From Allokutzneria sp. A3M-2-11 16 (GTDB lineage: Bacteria > Actinomycetota > Actinomycetes > Mycobacteriales > Pseudonocardiaceae): a stretch of 64,000 nucleotides of DNA. A program made the translations under genes and the position numbers. Below the pieces are notes generated by a model. The model was given only the letters and a program-made list of their open reading frames with translations, made no database searches and had not been told where the DNA came from. The first letter of the stretch is position 1; each line of letters opens with the position of its first letter. The stretch is taken from NCBI RefSeq assembly GCF_024213555.1, contig NZ_JANAVO010000005.1:238983-302982 (forward strand), in the 5' to 3' direction. This document shows, piece after piece, positions 8,395 to 17,094 of this stretch.

Positions 8395-9099
8395 TTAGGA
8401 CCAGGTCCAGGTGTTGCGGAGATCGGCCCGCCAGTTGATCGGCTTCCCGCCACCGATCGTGGAGTGGATGGACAACCCCATCCCCAAGCCCTTGCCGAGG
8501 TACTGCGAGCGCTCGATCCGCAGCTGGAAGGGATGCCCGTTGTCGTCCCACCAGCTCTCCGTCTGGCGGACGCAGCGCACCGCTCCGTGGAACCGCGTCT
8601 GGCAGGTCGTCGGCGGCGCCCACACCTGGCGGTGCCGGAACCGGACGACACCCTGCGGCGTGGTGATCGTGCCCTCGGCGATGAGGCAGTACGCCTGCGC
8701 GGGGACCGTCCACTGTGCATAGTGCTGCTGGCCGTTGTGGCTCGGCAGCGGCCGCAGGTTCGCGCAGTCGCCGTCGCCGATCTGCTCCGAGGTCACCCGC
8801 TGCGGGTTGTAGGTCCCGGTGGACTGGTTCTCGTAGCCGTCGAGGTAGAGCCAGTCCCCGTCGCGGACGAAGTGCTCCTGCCCGTCGCCCGGTCGGTTCC
8901 AGTTCGCGGGCGAGTCCCACCTGATCACCGACTTGCCCGCGCCCTCCGGACGCCAGGCCCACTGGCTCGCGGGGGTGCCCGCGCTGTCCACGAGGAGCCC
9001 GGCGGACTTGTCGTACATCATGGAGAACTCGTCGTAGGTCTCCGCCGCAGGCCCCGGCAGGACGCTCAACACCATTGCGACGACGATGCTCGTTCTCAT
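8395..9099 (-). CDS. Secreted hypothetical protein
   Basis: 234 residues from MRTSIVVAMVLSVLPGPAAE, a short Sec signal peptide with likely cleavage after GPAA. The mature part is Trp-rich and contains several Cys (CANLRPLPS, YCLIAEG, TTCQTRFHG, AVRCVRQTE) that could form disulfides. It looks like a small beta-rich exported domain. I do not recognise the family. An in-frame start 21 bases upstream (MPIWFAAMRTS) is also possible. It is divergent from the universal stress protein gene, 50 bases away. Confidence 0.65.
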   Translation of the reverse strand: MRTSIVVAMVLSVLPGPAAETYDEFSMMYDKSAGLLVDSAGTPASQWAWRPEGAGKSVIRWDSPANWNRPGDGQEHFVRDGDWLYLDGYENQSTGTYNPQRVTSEQIGDGDCANLRPLPSHNGQQHYAQWTVPAQAYCLIAEGTITTPQGVVRFRHRQVWAPPTTCQTRFHGAVRCVRQTESWWDDNGHPFQLRIERSQYLGKGLGMGLSIHSTIGGGKPINWRADLRNTWTWS

Positions 9100-9149
9100 G
9101 GCCGCGAACCATATCGGCATATCCGGCGCCGCACCGGGTATTCGAGGAC

Positions 9150-10034
9150 ATGGCCAGTGGAACGGTCGTCGTGGGCTACGACGACTCGGAGCGAGCGCGG
9201 CGTGCGGTCCTTTGGGCGGCAAGGGAAGCGGCGAGCCGAGGACGTCGATTGCTGATCGTGCACGTGCTGCGCGAATCGATGCCCCAGCTCGTCTACGTCC
9301 CCATCACCACTCCCCTGCCCGAGATCGTCGGTGAGGAGGCGGTGCGCGCGCACGCCGAGTCCGAGCTGTCCACGCTCGTCACGGAGTGCGAAAGCCTGTG
9401 CCCGAATGTGGACGTCGAGACGTCGTTGTGCTTCGGCCATCCCACGGAAGTCCTCAGCCAGCTGGGCGCGGACGCCGAATTGGTGGTGCTCGGCCCATCC
9501 GGGCGCACAGGGCTGGCCCGCGCGCTGCTCGGGTCGACGACCGCGCACCTGGTGAAGACTTCTACGCGGCCGATCGTGGTGGTGCGCGACGGGCTCTCCG
9601 AAGGCGGGCGCGTCGTTGTCGGCGTGGACGGATCACCGACGAGCGTCAAAGCCATTGAGTTCGCGTTCGAGTTCGCCGGCCGCCGCGGTGGCGATGTGAT
9701 CGCCGTACACGCGTGGTCGGATCTGCCCGTTGACGCGCTCGCTCCGGTGCGCGCGTGGGACTACAACTGGCGGCAGGTGCGCGCCGAGGCCGAAGGCATG
9801 ATCGACAAGTGCCTCGAAGAGCCGCAACGCGCGCACCCGAACGTCCGCGTCGAGCGTGTTGTGTCCTTCGACGGACCTGCGCACGCGCTCTTGGAGGAGG
9901 CGAAAGACGCGGCGCTGCTTGTGGTGGGCAGTCACGGCCGTGGGGTCCTGCGGCGCGCGCTGCTCGGATCGGTCAGCCACGCGGTGCTCTACCACGCGCC
10001 GTGCACGCTCGCCGTGGTGCGCGTCGAGGACTAA
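9150..10034 (+). CDS. Universal stress protein, two tandem UspA domains
   Basis: 294 residues from the ATG at 9150 with GAGGA upstream. Domain 1 (about 1-140) starts GTVVVGYDDSERARRAVLWA and has the nucleotide loop VVLGPSGRTGLARALLGSTT. Domain 2 (about 150-294) starts VVVGVDGSPTSVKAIEFAFE and has VVGSHGRGVLRRALLGSVSH. Both carry the G-x2-G-x9-G-[ST] ATP-binding pattern, so this is an ATP-binding type tandem Usp of the kind tied to dormancy, hypoxia and redox stress in actinobacteria. The precise role here is unknown. Confidence 0.92.
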   Translation: MASGTVVVGYDDSERARRAVLWAAREAASRGRRLLIVHVLRESMPQLVYVPITTPLPEIVGEEAVRAHAESELSTLVTECESLCPNVDVETSLCFGHPTEVLSQLGADAELVVLGPSGRTGLARALLGSTTAHLVKTSTRPIVVVRDGLSEGGRVVVGVDGSPTSVKAIEFAFEFAGRRGGDVIAVHAWSDLPVDALAPVRAWDYNWRQVRAEAEGMIDKCLEEPQRAHPNVRVERVVSFDGPAHALLEEAKDAALLVVGSHGRGVLRRALLGSVSHAVLYHAPCTLAVVRVED

Positions 10035-10073
10035 CGCCCGACACCATGTCCTGTAAGTCCTCCAAGCACTCCG

Positions 10074-10256
10074 CACACCAAGTAAACTCTCCCCATGCAC
10101 TCCACCCGCCCGCTCACCCCTTCCCCCGCAGGCGTGGTCTAGAGAACCCCGTTTCGTACTCATAGCGGGAAAAAGAGCGCTCCAAAAACCCGACAAGAGT
10201 ACGAAACGGGTTCTTCGGCGACCTCAGCGCGGGATGAGGGTGTGTGGGGTGAGGCG
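10074..10256 (+). repeat. Hairpin repeat unit, copy 2
   Basis: Same layout as copy 1: CACACC at 10074, TAAACT at 10083-10088, six bases, ATG at 10095. The 15-codon frame reads MHSTRPLTPSPAGVV and ends in TAG at 10140-10142. The 63-nt hairpin is at 10148-10210 with the identical 14-base arms, and the conserved tail (TTCTTCGGCGACCTCAGCG and GTGTGGGGTGAGG) follows. It lies between the stress protein and the secreted hydrolase, all on the + strand. Confidence 0.85.
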
Positions 10257-10268
10257 GCCCGGCTTGTG

Positions 10269-10327
10269 CCGTTTCGTACTCATAACGGGCTTTCGGGGCT
10301 GCCGAACCCGTTATGAGTACGAAACGG
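10269..10327. repeat. Perfect 21-bp-arm palindrome related to the hairpin repeat
   Basis: The 21-base left arm 10269-10289 (starts CCGTTTCGTACTC, ends ATAACGGG) is exactly complementary to 10307-10327, with a 17-base loop. The left arm equals the start of the 63-nt hairpin, but the right arm is its full mirror image rather than the interrupted right half seen in the units. No mini-ORF head precedes it. It could be a terminator between copy 2 and the hydrolase promoter, or a derivative of the repeat. Confidence 0.8.
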
Positions 10328-10378
10328 GGTTCCTGGGCTGACCAGGTGATGTTCGGGAGCCCTCCCGGGTGCCGTGGC

Positions 10379-10391
10379 TACGGTGCACCGC
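10379..10391 (+). promoter_or_regulatory. Leaderless promoter of the secreted hydrolase
   Basis: TACGGT (10379-10384) is followed by 7 bases and then the ATG at 10392. There is no ribosome-binding site. This spacing fits the actinobacterial leaderless class in which transcription starts at the A of ATG. Confidence 0.5.
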
Positions 10392-11303
10392 ATGACTCTC
10401 CGTTGGATCGGCGTCTTCGCGCTGCTCGGTGTCGGCGTCGCGCCCACCGCACACGGGGCGGAGGTGGTCGACCGCTTCACGCTGAGCTCGGGCGCGCGGT
10501 TGCCCTACCACCACACCCACTCGCTCAACGGGGCCACCGAGCCCACGGCAGCGGTGGTCGTCGTGCACGGGACCGGACGCAACGCGCGGGGCTACTTCGA
10601 CGCGACGGTCAAGGCCGCGGAGCACGCCGGAGCGCGCGGCACCCTCGTGATCGCGCCGCACTTCCAGACCTCCGACGACAAGCCCGCCAAGGGCGACGTG
10701 TACTGGACCAACGGCGACGCCACCTCGTGGAAGGACGGCGGCGACTCCGTCTCGAAGGGCGACATCAGCTCCTTCGCCGCGATGGACGAGGTCCTGGCCC
10801 GGCTCTCCGACAAGTCCCGCTTCCCGAAGCTCAACCGCATCACCGTGATCGGGCACTCCGCGGGCGGCCAGTTCGTCCAGCGCTACGCCGCGGGCAGCCC
10901 GGCAGCGACGCCTTCGACGCGGTTCGTCACCGCCAACGCCTCGTCGTACCTCTACTTCACCGCCAAGCGCCCCGCGCCGATCGGGAAGTGCCCGGAGTAC
11001 GACAACTACAAGTACGGTGTGCAGCGCCTCAACCGCTACATGGCCGGCAAACCGTTGCAGCAGCAGTACACCGACCGTGCGGTGACGTATCTGCTCGGTG
11101 GCGACGACATCCACCAGAACCACAGCATCGACGACTCGTGCTCCGCGAAGGCGCAGGGCAAGCACCGCCTGGAGCGCGGCCGCAACCACTTCGCGGCGTT
11201 CCCCTCGGCCGCGCACAAGCTCGTCGTGGCTCCCGGCATCGGGCACGACCACGCGAAGCTGTTCGACTCCGACCAGGGACGAAAGGTGATCTTCGGTGAC
11301 TGA
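10392..11303 (+). CDS. Secreted alpha/beta hydrolase
   Basis: 303 residues. Signal peptide MTLRWIGVFALLGVGVAPTA, likely cleaved after AHG. The mature enzyme has an early VVVVHGTGRNARGYFDAT oxyanion segment and the nucleophile elbow ITVIGHSAGGQFVQRYAAGS with Ser in GHSAGG. A C-terminal Asp (LLGGDDIHQN) and His (GHDHAKLF) complete a plausible triad. NASSYLYF after the elbow resembles secreted esterases of unknown substrate. Its end overlaps the next gene by 8 bases. Confidence 0.8.
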   Translation: MTLRWIGVFALLGVGVAPTAHGAEVVDRFTLSSGARLPYHHTHSLNGATEPTAAVVVVHGTGRNARGYFDATVKAAEHAGARGTLVIAPHFQTSDDKPAKGDVYWTNGDATSWKDGGDSVSKGDISSFAAMDEVLARLSDKSRFPKLNRITVIGHSAGGQFVQRYAAGSPAATPSTRFVTANASSYLYFTAKRPAPIGKCPEYDNYKYGVQRLNRYMAGKPLQQQYTDRAVTYLLGGDDIHQNHSIDDSCSAKAQGKHRLERGRNHFAAFPSAAHKLVVAPGIGHDHAKLFDSDQGRKVIFGD

Positions 11304-12015
11304 TCTCGGTGACCTCCGGAGCACGCACGCGGTGGCGAACCGGCGCATCCTGACCTTCGGCGTCTTCGTGCTGCTCATCGGGATCGTCGCGGCCGTGTTC
11401 GCCGCTGTGCTGGTGACCGACGGGCCCCGGCGCTGGGCGGGCAACTCCAGCGCCATCGACCAGACCATCGGCTTCTCCCTGGGCGCCGCGATCGTCGGCG
11501 TGGTCGGTGGGGTGCTGCTGCTCGTGAAGGCGCTTCGCAGCGGGCTCAACGAGGTCTTCGAGGTCTACGAGCACGGCATCGCGCGCGGCTCCCAGTCCTG
11601 GCGGTGGGAGCAGGTGATCAGCATCGACACCCACCGCGCCCCGCGCGACACCGGCGCCACGCGGTTCCTCGGCACCAACCACCGCTGCGTCGTCCGGTTC
11701 ACCGATGGTGCCCGGATTCGCTTCGACGGCCTCACTGAGGAGTCCGAGCAGCTGGAACGCGTTGTGCGCCAACACTGTCCGTCTGCCGGGCCGCAGCCGC
11801 ACGGCGAGCAGCGGTGGCGCCGGTTCGGTGTTGGCTGGCTCGTTGTCGGGATCGTGTTGCTGGGGGCGGTCGTGGCGATGTTCGCGCACCTGGTCGCGGA
11901 CGATCCGGGGTACGGGGACGGGACGCTCGCGCTGATGTCGGTCGGTGCGATCGTCGCGTTCGCGGCGGGCGTCATGTGCATCACCACGTTCTTCATGGCT
12001 CGCCGCAAGGGATAG
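11296..12015 (+). CDS. Membrane protein with PH-like/DUF6585-type domain
   Basis: 239 residues, GTG start at 11296 overlapping the hydrolase end. Two N-terminal hydrophobic helices (about 18-45 and 55-78) precede a soluble domain with FEVYEHGIARGSQSWRWEQV and CVVRFTDGARIRFDGLTEES, a pattern of small PH-like beta domains. Two more helices (about 176-198 and 212-232) end the protein, followed by a short basic tail. The convergent gene at 12022 encodes a shorter relative with the same motif. Function is unknown. Confidence 0.6.
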   Translation: MTDLGDLRSTHAVANRRILTFGVFVLLIGIVAAVFAAVLVTDGPRRWAGNSSAIDQTIGFSLGAAIVGVVGGVLLLVKALRSGLNEVFEVYEHGIARGSQSWRWEQVISIDTHRAPRDTGATRFLGTNHRCVVRFTDGARIRFDGLTEESEQLERVVRQHCPSAGPQPHGEQRWRRFGVGWLVVGIVLLGAVVAMFAHLVADDPGYGDGTLALMSVGAIVAFAAGVMCITTFFMARRKG

Positions 12016-12021
12016 CGGTCC

Positions 12022-12477
12022 TCACGCTCGGTGCCACCACTTCCGTGGCAGTCCCGGTGAAGCGGCGTCGGGCCGTTGGGCGAGCAGCGTGCCCGCGAGG
12101 AGCGGGCCGTCGACGGCGGTGCGGTGGATCACCAGGCGCGTGCCGTCGGAGAACCGGACGACGCACCGGGACAGCCTCCGCCGCCGCGGATCCCACCGGA
12201 CGTGCAGCGTCGCGACCTCGCACCACGTCCAGCTGCGGTGGCCACCGCGGGCGTGGTGGACGATCCCGTCCTCGTGGACGTCGAACCGCTCCCGCAGGCC
12301 GCCGCGGAGCACCCGGGACAGCGGCACCAACGCGAGCGGAACACCAAGCCCCGCAACGACGATCCCCAGCTCGGCGGTCAACAGCGTGCCGACGATGATC
12401 ACCACACCCGTAGTGAGGTGGCAACGGTTGTCGACCGGGTGCGTACTGAGGAGTTCACCGAGCCGTTCCACCTGCAC
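12022..12477 (-). CDS. Membrane protein related to the neighbouring 11296 product
   Basis: 151 residues. One hydrophobic region (about 22-58) is followed by [20 protein letters not shown], then [16 protein letters not shown] and [20 protein letters not shown]. These match, in order, the FEVYEHGI, WRWEQV and CVVRFTDGARIRF motifs of the convergent gene product at 11296. The C-terminal helix pair of the larger protein is missing. The two genes face each other with 6 bases between them, so they are probably duplicated paralogues in inverted orientation. Confidence 0.55.
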   Translation of the reverse strand: MQVERLGELLSTHPVDNRCHLTTGVVIIVGTLLTAELGIVVAGLGVPLALVPLSRVLRGGLRERFDVHEDGIVHHARGGHRSWTWCEVATLHVRWDPRRRRLSRCVVRFSDGTRLVIHRTAVDGPLLAGTLLAQRPDAASPGLPRKWWHRA

Positions 12478-12523
12478 ATCCTGCTCGGACGCCCCGGGGA
12501 CCGGTCCCGAGAACCACCGCGCA

Positions 12524-12536
12524 TAGGCTGGCGAAC
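12524..12536 (+). promoter_or_regulatory. Leaderless promoter of rnhA
   Basis: TAGGCT at 12524-12529, seven bases, then the GTG start at 12537 with no ribosome-binding site. Confidence 0.45.
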
Positions 12537-12989
12537 GTGCAGCCTGACCAGATCGTGGAGATCTACACCGACGGTGCGTGCAGCGGGAACCCGGGACCGG
12601 GCGGCTGGGGTGCCGTGCTGCGCTACGGCGAGCACGAACGGGAACTGCACGGCGGCGACGCCGGTCCGACCACGAACAACCGCATGGAGCTCACGGCGCC
12701 GATCAAAGCGCTGGAGTGCCTGAAAAGGCCGTCCACTGTGCACATCTACACCGACAGCACGTACGTGCGGAACGGCATCCTGTCGTGGCTGCCGAAGTGG
12801 AAGCGCAACGGCTGGATGACGAGCTCCCGGGAGCCGGTCAAGAACTCGGACCTGTGGCGCGAGCTGGACGCGGCCGTGGCTCAGCACGAGGTCGAGTGGC
12901 ACTGGGTGAAGGGGCACTCCGGCCATCCGGAGAACGAGCGGGCGGACCGGCTGGCGGTTCTCGGGGTTGCCGAGGCGCGGGGATTCTGA
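12537..12989 (+). CDS. rnhA: Ribonuclease HI
   Basis: 150 residues, GTG start. It cleaves the RNA strand of RNA-DNA hybrids. The four metal-binding acidic residues are in place: Asp in [20 protein letters not shown], Glu in [14 protein letters not shown], Asp in [13 protein letters not shown], and Asp in [12 protein letters not shown]. The substrate-handle segment [20 protein letters not shown] and the [13 protein letters not shown] loop are those of E. coli-type RNase HI. Length fits the family. The stop is 5 bases from the convergent regulator gene. Confidence 0.96.
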   Translation: MQPDQIVEIYTDGACSGNPGPGGWGAVLRYGEHERELHGGDAGPTTNNRMELTAPIKALECLKRPSTVHIYTDSTYVRNGILSWLPKWKRNGWMTSSREPVKNSDLWRELDAAVAQHEVEWHWVKGHSGHPENERADRLAVLGVAEARGF

Positions 12990-12994
12990 CCGGA

Positions 12995-15736
12995 CTACTG
13001 CGCGAGCCCGGCGTGGTCGAGCGTGTCCAGCTGCTGTCGCACGCGCCGCACGTCCTCGTCACGTCCGAGTTGGCGGTAGAGCTCCACCGCCTCCTCCCAC
13101 ACCGCCCGCGCCTCCGAGTGCCTGCCGAGCGCGGCGTGCGCGTGACCGAGGCCGTCCAGGGGATCGACGACACCCAGGCGGTTGCCGAGATCGCGGTACA
13201 TCGCCAGTGCCTCGCGGTAGTAGGTGATCGCTTCCTCGTGGTTGCCCGCTCGGCGCTCGATGTAGCCGAGGCTGTCGAGGGTGTTGGCCTGTTCCGCGGA
13301 CGGCGCCGACTGCCGGAGCAGCGCGAGCGCTTCCCGGCAGTGGTCCCTGGCCCGGTCGTGGCGCCCCAGCTTGGCCAGGTCCCAGCCGACGGTGTTGAGG
13401 CCGGTGGCCTCCCAGGTCGGGTTCCCGAGCCGCCGGTAGAAGCTCAGGGACCGCTCGGAGTGCTCCAGCGCTTGGTGGTGGTCGCCCTGCTGCTCCCACG
13501 CTCGCGCCAGGGCGCGGTGCACGTGGCCCTGGTTGACCTCGTCATTGTGTTGCTCCGCAAGGGAAAGCGCCTGTTGGAGGTACCGGGTCCCCTCCTGCGA
13601 GCGGCCCAGGTCGGAGTGCGCCAGCCCGAGGTACTGGTGGGCAAGGACGCGCATGGCCGGTTCGGCCAAGTGCTCGGCGGCCCGCCACGCTCTCTGCCAG
13701 ACGTCCAGCCAGGTGCGGGTGAGCACCCGCACCTGGAGGAAAGTGTTGAGCGCCCAGGCGATTCGCCACGTGGTGTGCTGCCATCCGCGCTCGAGGGACA
13801 CCTGCTGGACGGCGAGCAGGCACTCGTGCTCGGTCTCGAACCACACCATCGCCGCCGCACGGTGGTCCGGCGGTTGGAGGTGGACACCCGGGGCGGGTGG
13901 GTCGAGCGTGACGGGCTCGCGGGGCGGGGCGAGCAGCCGATCACACGCGTATGCGGTGTGCAGGTAGAAGTCGGCGACGCGCCGCAGTGCCGCCTCGGGC
14001 ACTTCGTCCGCGATTTCGGCCGCATAGCGCCGAACCAGGTCGTGCATGACATAGCGACCACGCGCGTCCCGGCCGAGCAACGACGCCTGCTCCAACCCGC
14101 GAAGCAGTGTCCTGGTGGCGTTGATCGGCAGTCCGACAAGCGAAGCGGCCGCGTGAATGCCGATGTCCGGGCCGGGGGCGATGCCGAGCAACGCGAACGC
14201 GGACGCCTCGTCAGGTGTGAGCGCGCGGTGGGACCACGAAAGCACGCTGGGCAGGCTCGCCGTGGGGTCGTCGTCGTCCAACGCGCTCAAGCCGAGGTCG
14301 TCCAGCTCGTCGGCCAACGCGGCCAACGGCAGTAGCGGCCGGGTTTGCGCGTGCGCCGCGATGATGGTGAGCGCCAAGGGAAAGCCGCCGCACAGGGCGA
14401 TCAGCCGGTCGACCGCTGTCCTCTCGGCCTCCGCCCGGGTCGCGCCGAGCCGGTCGCGCAGCAACTCGCGGGCTTCCGTCTCTCCCAGCATGTCCAGCGG
14501 CACGTGGTGCGCTCCGTGCCCGGTGACCAGCCCGGTGAGCCGGTAACGGCTGGTCACGATCACCGTGCACTGCTCGCTGCCGGGCAGCAGTGGAGCGACC
14601 TGCGCGGTGTCGACGGCGTTGTCCAGCACCAGCAGCATCCGCCGATCGGCGACGAGGCTGCGGAACAGGGCTGATCGCGCGTGCGGGTCCGCGGGCACCT
14701 GTCCGGGGTCGACGCCCAGTGCGCCAAGGAACCCGCGCACCGCGACAGCGGGGTCCATCGGCGTGCTGTCCGGGCTGAAGCCGCGCAGGTCGACGAACAG
14801 CTGGCCGTCGGGGAAGCGGTCGACGTGCCGGTGCGCCCAGTGCAGCGCCAACCAGGTCTTGCCGATGCCACCGACCCCGGCGATCACCACTGTGTCGCCG
14901 AGCCGGTCAAGCTCGTCGGTGCGGCCGACGAACGGCGCCGGCGCGGCGGGCAGCTGGCGGGGCACGACCCGTTCGCCGGGAGCGACGGTCAGCGCGGGAT
15001 CGGCCGCCAGCAACTTCCGGTGCAGTGCCCCGAGCGCGGCTCCTGGTTCAGTGCCCAGTTCCTCGACGAGGCGGGCGCGGGTCCGCCGGTAGTGCTCCAG
15101 CGCGTCCGCGGTCCGCCCGGCCTGGTTCAGCGCTCGCATGTACTGTCCGGCGACGCGCTCGTCGAGCGGGTGCTCCTCGGCCTGCGCGGCCAGCTCGACC
15201 ACCAGCCACTCCCCCTGTCCCAGGCGCAGCCGTGCGTCGACCAGATCCTGTTGCGCGGTAAGCCTTTCACGTTCCAGCCGGGCGCGTTCGGTCTCCGCCC
15301 ACTCCCCGTCCAAGCCGGTCAGCGCCTCCCCGCGCCACAGCTCCAACGCGTCGGTGAGCAACCGCGCCGCACTCGTGTCGTCGGCCTCCTCGCGCGCGGC
15401 GGCACGCAGGGCTTGGAACTCGTGCAGGTCCACCGCGTCGCTGATCAGGGCGTATCCGCTGGAGCGCCGCTCGATGGCCACACCGTCCACATCGGCCAGT
15501 GCCTGCCGCAGGCGGGAGATGTAGCTGTGCAGCGTCGCCCGCGCGCGTCGCGGAACGTCCTCGCCCCAGACCCGGACGGCGAGGCGCTCCGCGGGCACGA
15601 CCCGACCGACCTCGACGGCGAGCGCGGCCAGCACGCACTGCTGTTTGGCGGGGCCGAGGTCCACCGGCCGCCCGTGGACGTCCGCGGCCACCTCGCCCAA
15701 CAGACGCAACACCCTGCCGCCCCCTGTTCCGTGCAT
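12995..15736 (-). CDS. AfsR/SARP-type STAND regulator (wHTH-BTAD, NB-ARC, TPR)
   Basis: 913 residues from the ATG at 15736 (MHGTGGGRVLRLLGE); the upstream frame extension is in the promoter region. Domains: OmpR-like winged helix (about 8-95) with SYISRLRQAL, bacterial transcriptional activation domain (about 100-245), and NB-ARC ATPase with P-loop VVIAGVGGIGKTWLALHWAH and Walker B MLLVLDNAVDTAQV. VIVTSRYRLTGL and the GGFPLALTIIAAHA motif follow, then a C-terminal array of tetratricopeptide repeats from about residue 640. This is the AfsR layout: ATP-driven oligomerisation and promoter activation. It is divergent from a secreted I36-type inhibitor gene 115 bases away, the likely target. No biosynthetic cluster is adjacent. 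Confidence 0.92.
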   Translation of the reverse strand: MHGTGGGRVLRLLGEVAADVHGRPVDLGPAKQQCVLAALAVEVGRVVPAERLAVRVWGEDVPRRARATLHSYISRLRQALADVDGVAIERRSSGYALISDAVDLHEFQALRAAAREEADDTSAARLLTDALELWRGEALTGLDGEWAETERARLERERLTAQQDLVDARLRLGQGEWLVVELAAQAEEHPLDERVAGQYMRALNQAGRTADALEHYRRTRARLVEELGTEPGAALGALHRKLLAADPALTVAPGERVVPRQLPAAPAPFVGRTDELDRLGDTVVIAGVGGIGKTWLALHWAHRHVDRFPDGQLFVDLRGFSPDSTPMDPAVAVRGFLGALGVDPGQVPADPHARSALFRSLVADRRMLLVLDNAVDTAQVAPLLPGSEQCTVIVTSRYRLTGLVTGHGAHHVPLDMLGETEARELLRDRLGATRAEAERTAVDRLIALCGGFPLALTIIAAHAQTRPLLPLAALADELDDLGLSALDDDDPTASLPSVLSWSHRALTPDEASAFALLGIAPGPDIGIHAAASLVGLPINATRTLLRGLEQASLLGRDARGRYVMHDLVRRYAAEIADEVPEAALRRVADFYLHTAYACDRLLAPPREPVTLDPPAPGVHLQPPDHRAAAMVWFETEHECLLAVQQVSLERGWQHTTWRIAWALNTFLQVRVLTRTWLDVWQRAWRAAEHLAEPAMRVLAHQYLGLAHSDLGRSQEGTRYLQQALSLAEQHNDEVNQGHVHRALARAWEQQGDHHQALEHSERSLSFYRRLGNPTWEATGLNTVGWDLAKLGRHDRARDHCREALALLRQSAPSAEQANTLDSLGYIERRAGNHEEAITYYREALAMYRDLGNRLGVVDPLDGLGHAHAALGRHSEARAVWEEAVELYRQLGRDEDVRRVRQQLDTLDHAGLAQ

Positions 15737-15851
15737 GTGCGGACAACAGAAATAACGCTCGGACCTGCGCTTTGCAGAATCTCGCAAGCGAATCACACGA
15801 TAGAGGTCCCAGGGTGGGCGCAGCTCCACCAACCCACCGAGGGGAACGAAC

Positions 15852-16208
15852 ATGAAGTCACGAGTCCTCAGCGCCGTGGCGGTCTCCGCCCTGGCCACCG
15901 CGGGCCTGCTCTCCGCCGCCGCTCCGGCCACCGCCGCGCCGCTGAAGTGCGCGACCGGCTACTTCTGCGCCTACGAGCACATCAACTTCACCGGTGCCGT
16001 GCTCATCCAGTCCCGCGCCGGGAGGGGTGCGCGGGTCGATGCGCCGGACAACCGGACCTCGTCGGGCTCGAACAACACCGGCAACCAGTGGGTGGGCGTG
16101 AACATCCGCCTCGGCATCCACGACGACGTCTACAAGTGGGCTCCCTACACCGACGCCAGCACCATCCCCGGCGCCAACGACAAGATCGACTTCTTCGACG
16201 TCAAGTAG
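15852..16208 (+). CDS. Secreted peptidase inhibitor I36-family protein
   Basis: 118 residues. The signal peptide starts MKSRVLSAVAVSALATAGLL, with cleavage after ATAA. The mature part CATGYFCAYEHINFTGAVLI, then NRTSSGSNNTGNQWVGVNIR, is the beta-gamma-crystallin-like pattern of family I36 (Streptomyces metalloproteinase inhibitor type). Two Cys (CATGYFC) could pair. A strong GAGGGG site lies before the ATG. It is divergent from the AfsR-like regulator and followed by a very strong terminator. Confidence 0.82.
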   Translation: MKSRVLSAVAVSALATAGLLSAAAPATAAPLKCATGYFCAYEHINFTGAVLIQSRAGRGARVDAPDNRTSSGSNNTGNQWVGVNIRLGIHDDVYKWAPYTDASTIPGANDKIDFFDVK

Positions 16209-16215
16209 TCCGGTG

Positions 16216-16246
16216 ACCAGGGGGCGCCAGGGCGGCGCCCCCTGGT
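16216..16246 (+). terminator. Strong terminator after the I36 gene
   Basis: ACCAGGGGGCGCC (16216-16228) pairs perfectly with GGCGCCCCCTGGT (16234-16246) across a 5-base loop. It begins 7 bases after the stop codon. It should insulate the inhibitor gene from the downstream lipoprotein gene. Confidence 0.8.
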
Positions 16247-16263
16247 TCGGTGAGGGGGAAGGC

Positions 16264-17094
16264 GTGGTCCGAATGATCGCGGCTCTGCTCGTCCTGCTGA
16301 CGGCCTGCGGCGGAGCACCGACGATGCCCGCCGCCGACCAGCTCCGTGAGCTGGTGAACCGGCCCGCCGCGCTGGACGAGGCGGAGAACCTGCTGATCGG
16401 CGAGTGCATGAGCCGCGCGGGGTTGTTCTTCCCGCGCGTTCCGCCGCCGCGCGACGAGCGCCCCACGGTCGGCCTGGTCAAGGCCGCGGCGCCGCTCCGC
16501 CTCGAAGACGCCCGCCGCGACGGATATCCCGACGCGCCCCGTTCAGCCAAGGGCCCGGTGGAAGCGCACGCCGACACGCTGTCGCCCGACGTCCGGGAAC
16601 GCTTCTACCAGCTGCTGCGCGGAAACACCGGCAACGACGTCCGCGTGACGTTGGCCGGGAGCTTCGAAACGGCCGCCTCGTCCAGCGGATGCGTTGGCAG
16701 CGCACGGAAGCGGCTCTACGGCTCCGTGGCCAACTTCCTCACCGTCTACTACCTCCCCGAGCTGGCACAACGACAGGCCGCCAAAGCCGACGACGACCCG
16801 GATGTCCGTGCCGCGTACGGCTCATATGCGCAGTGCATGAACACCAAGGGACACCGCGCCGCGACACCGGCCGAAGCCGTGGCACTGGCGAAGACCCGCG
16901 AAGCCGATGAGATCGCCATCGCTTCGGCCGACGCCGAATGCCGGGCCGCCACGCGGTTGCACGATCGCCGTGCCGTCGCGGCCGATCGCATCGTGCGGAG
17001 CTGGCTGGCGGACAACGAAAGCGACGTCGTCCGAGCACACGCGCTGATGACCGAAGCTCACCGCACTTCCTTGAGCAGCAACCACAACAGGTAG
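16264..17094 (+). CDS. Lipoprotein of unknown function
   Basis: 276 residues if GTG 16264 is used (GAGGGGGAAGG just upstream); ATG 16273 is the alternative. The N-terminus MIAALLVLLTACGGAPTMPA is a lipoprotein signal with lipobox LTAC. The mature protein is helical and charged, with conserved-looking ECMSRAGLFFP and YAQCMNTKGHRAATPAEAVA segments and a single GCVG Cys. Similar Cys-rich helical lipoproteins are frequent in actinomycetes and have no assigned role. The 3' end overlaps the convergent permease gene by 37 bases. Confidence 0.65.
   Translation: MVRMIAALLVLLTACGGAPTMPAADQLRELVNRPAALDEAENLLIGECMSRAGLFFPRVPPPRDERPTVGLVKAAAPLRLEDARRDGYPDAPRSAKGPVEAHADTLSPDVRERFYQLLRGNTGNDVRVTLAGSFETAASSSGCVGSARKRLYGSVANFLTVYYLPELAQRQAAKADDDPDVRAAYGSYAQCMNTKGHRAATPAEAVALAKTREADEIAIASADAECRAATRLHDRRAVAADRIVRSWLADNESDVVRAHALMTEAHRTSLSSNHNR

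Noticed and set aside
8265..10327. Hairpin repeats considered as a CRISPR array
   Set aside because: The copies are dispersed over 36 kb with genes between them and are long perfect palindromes; no spacers or cas genes.
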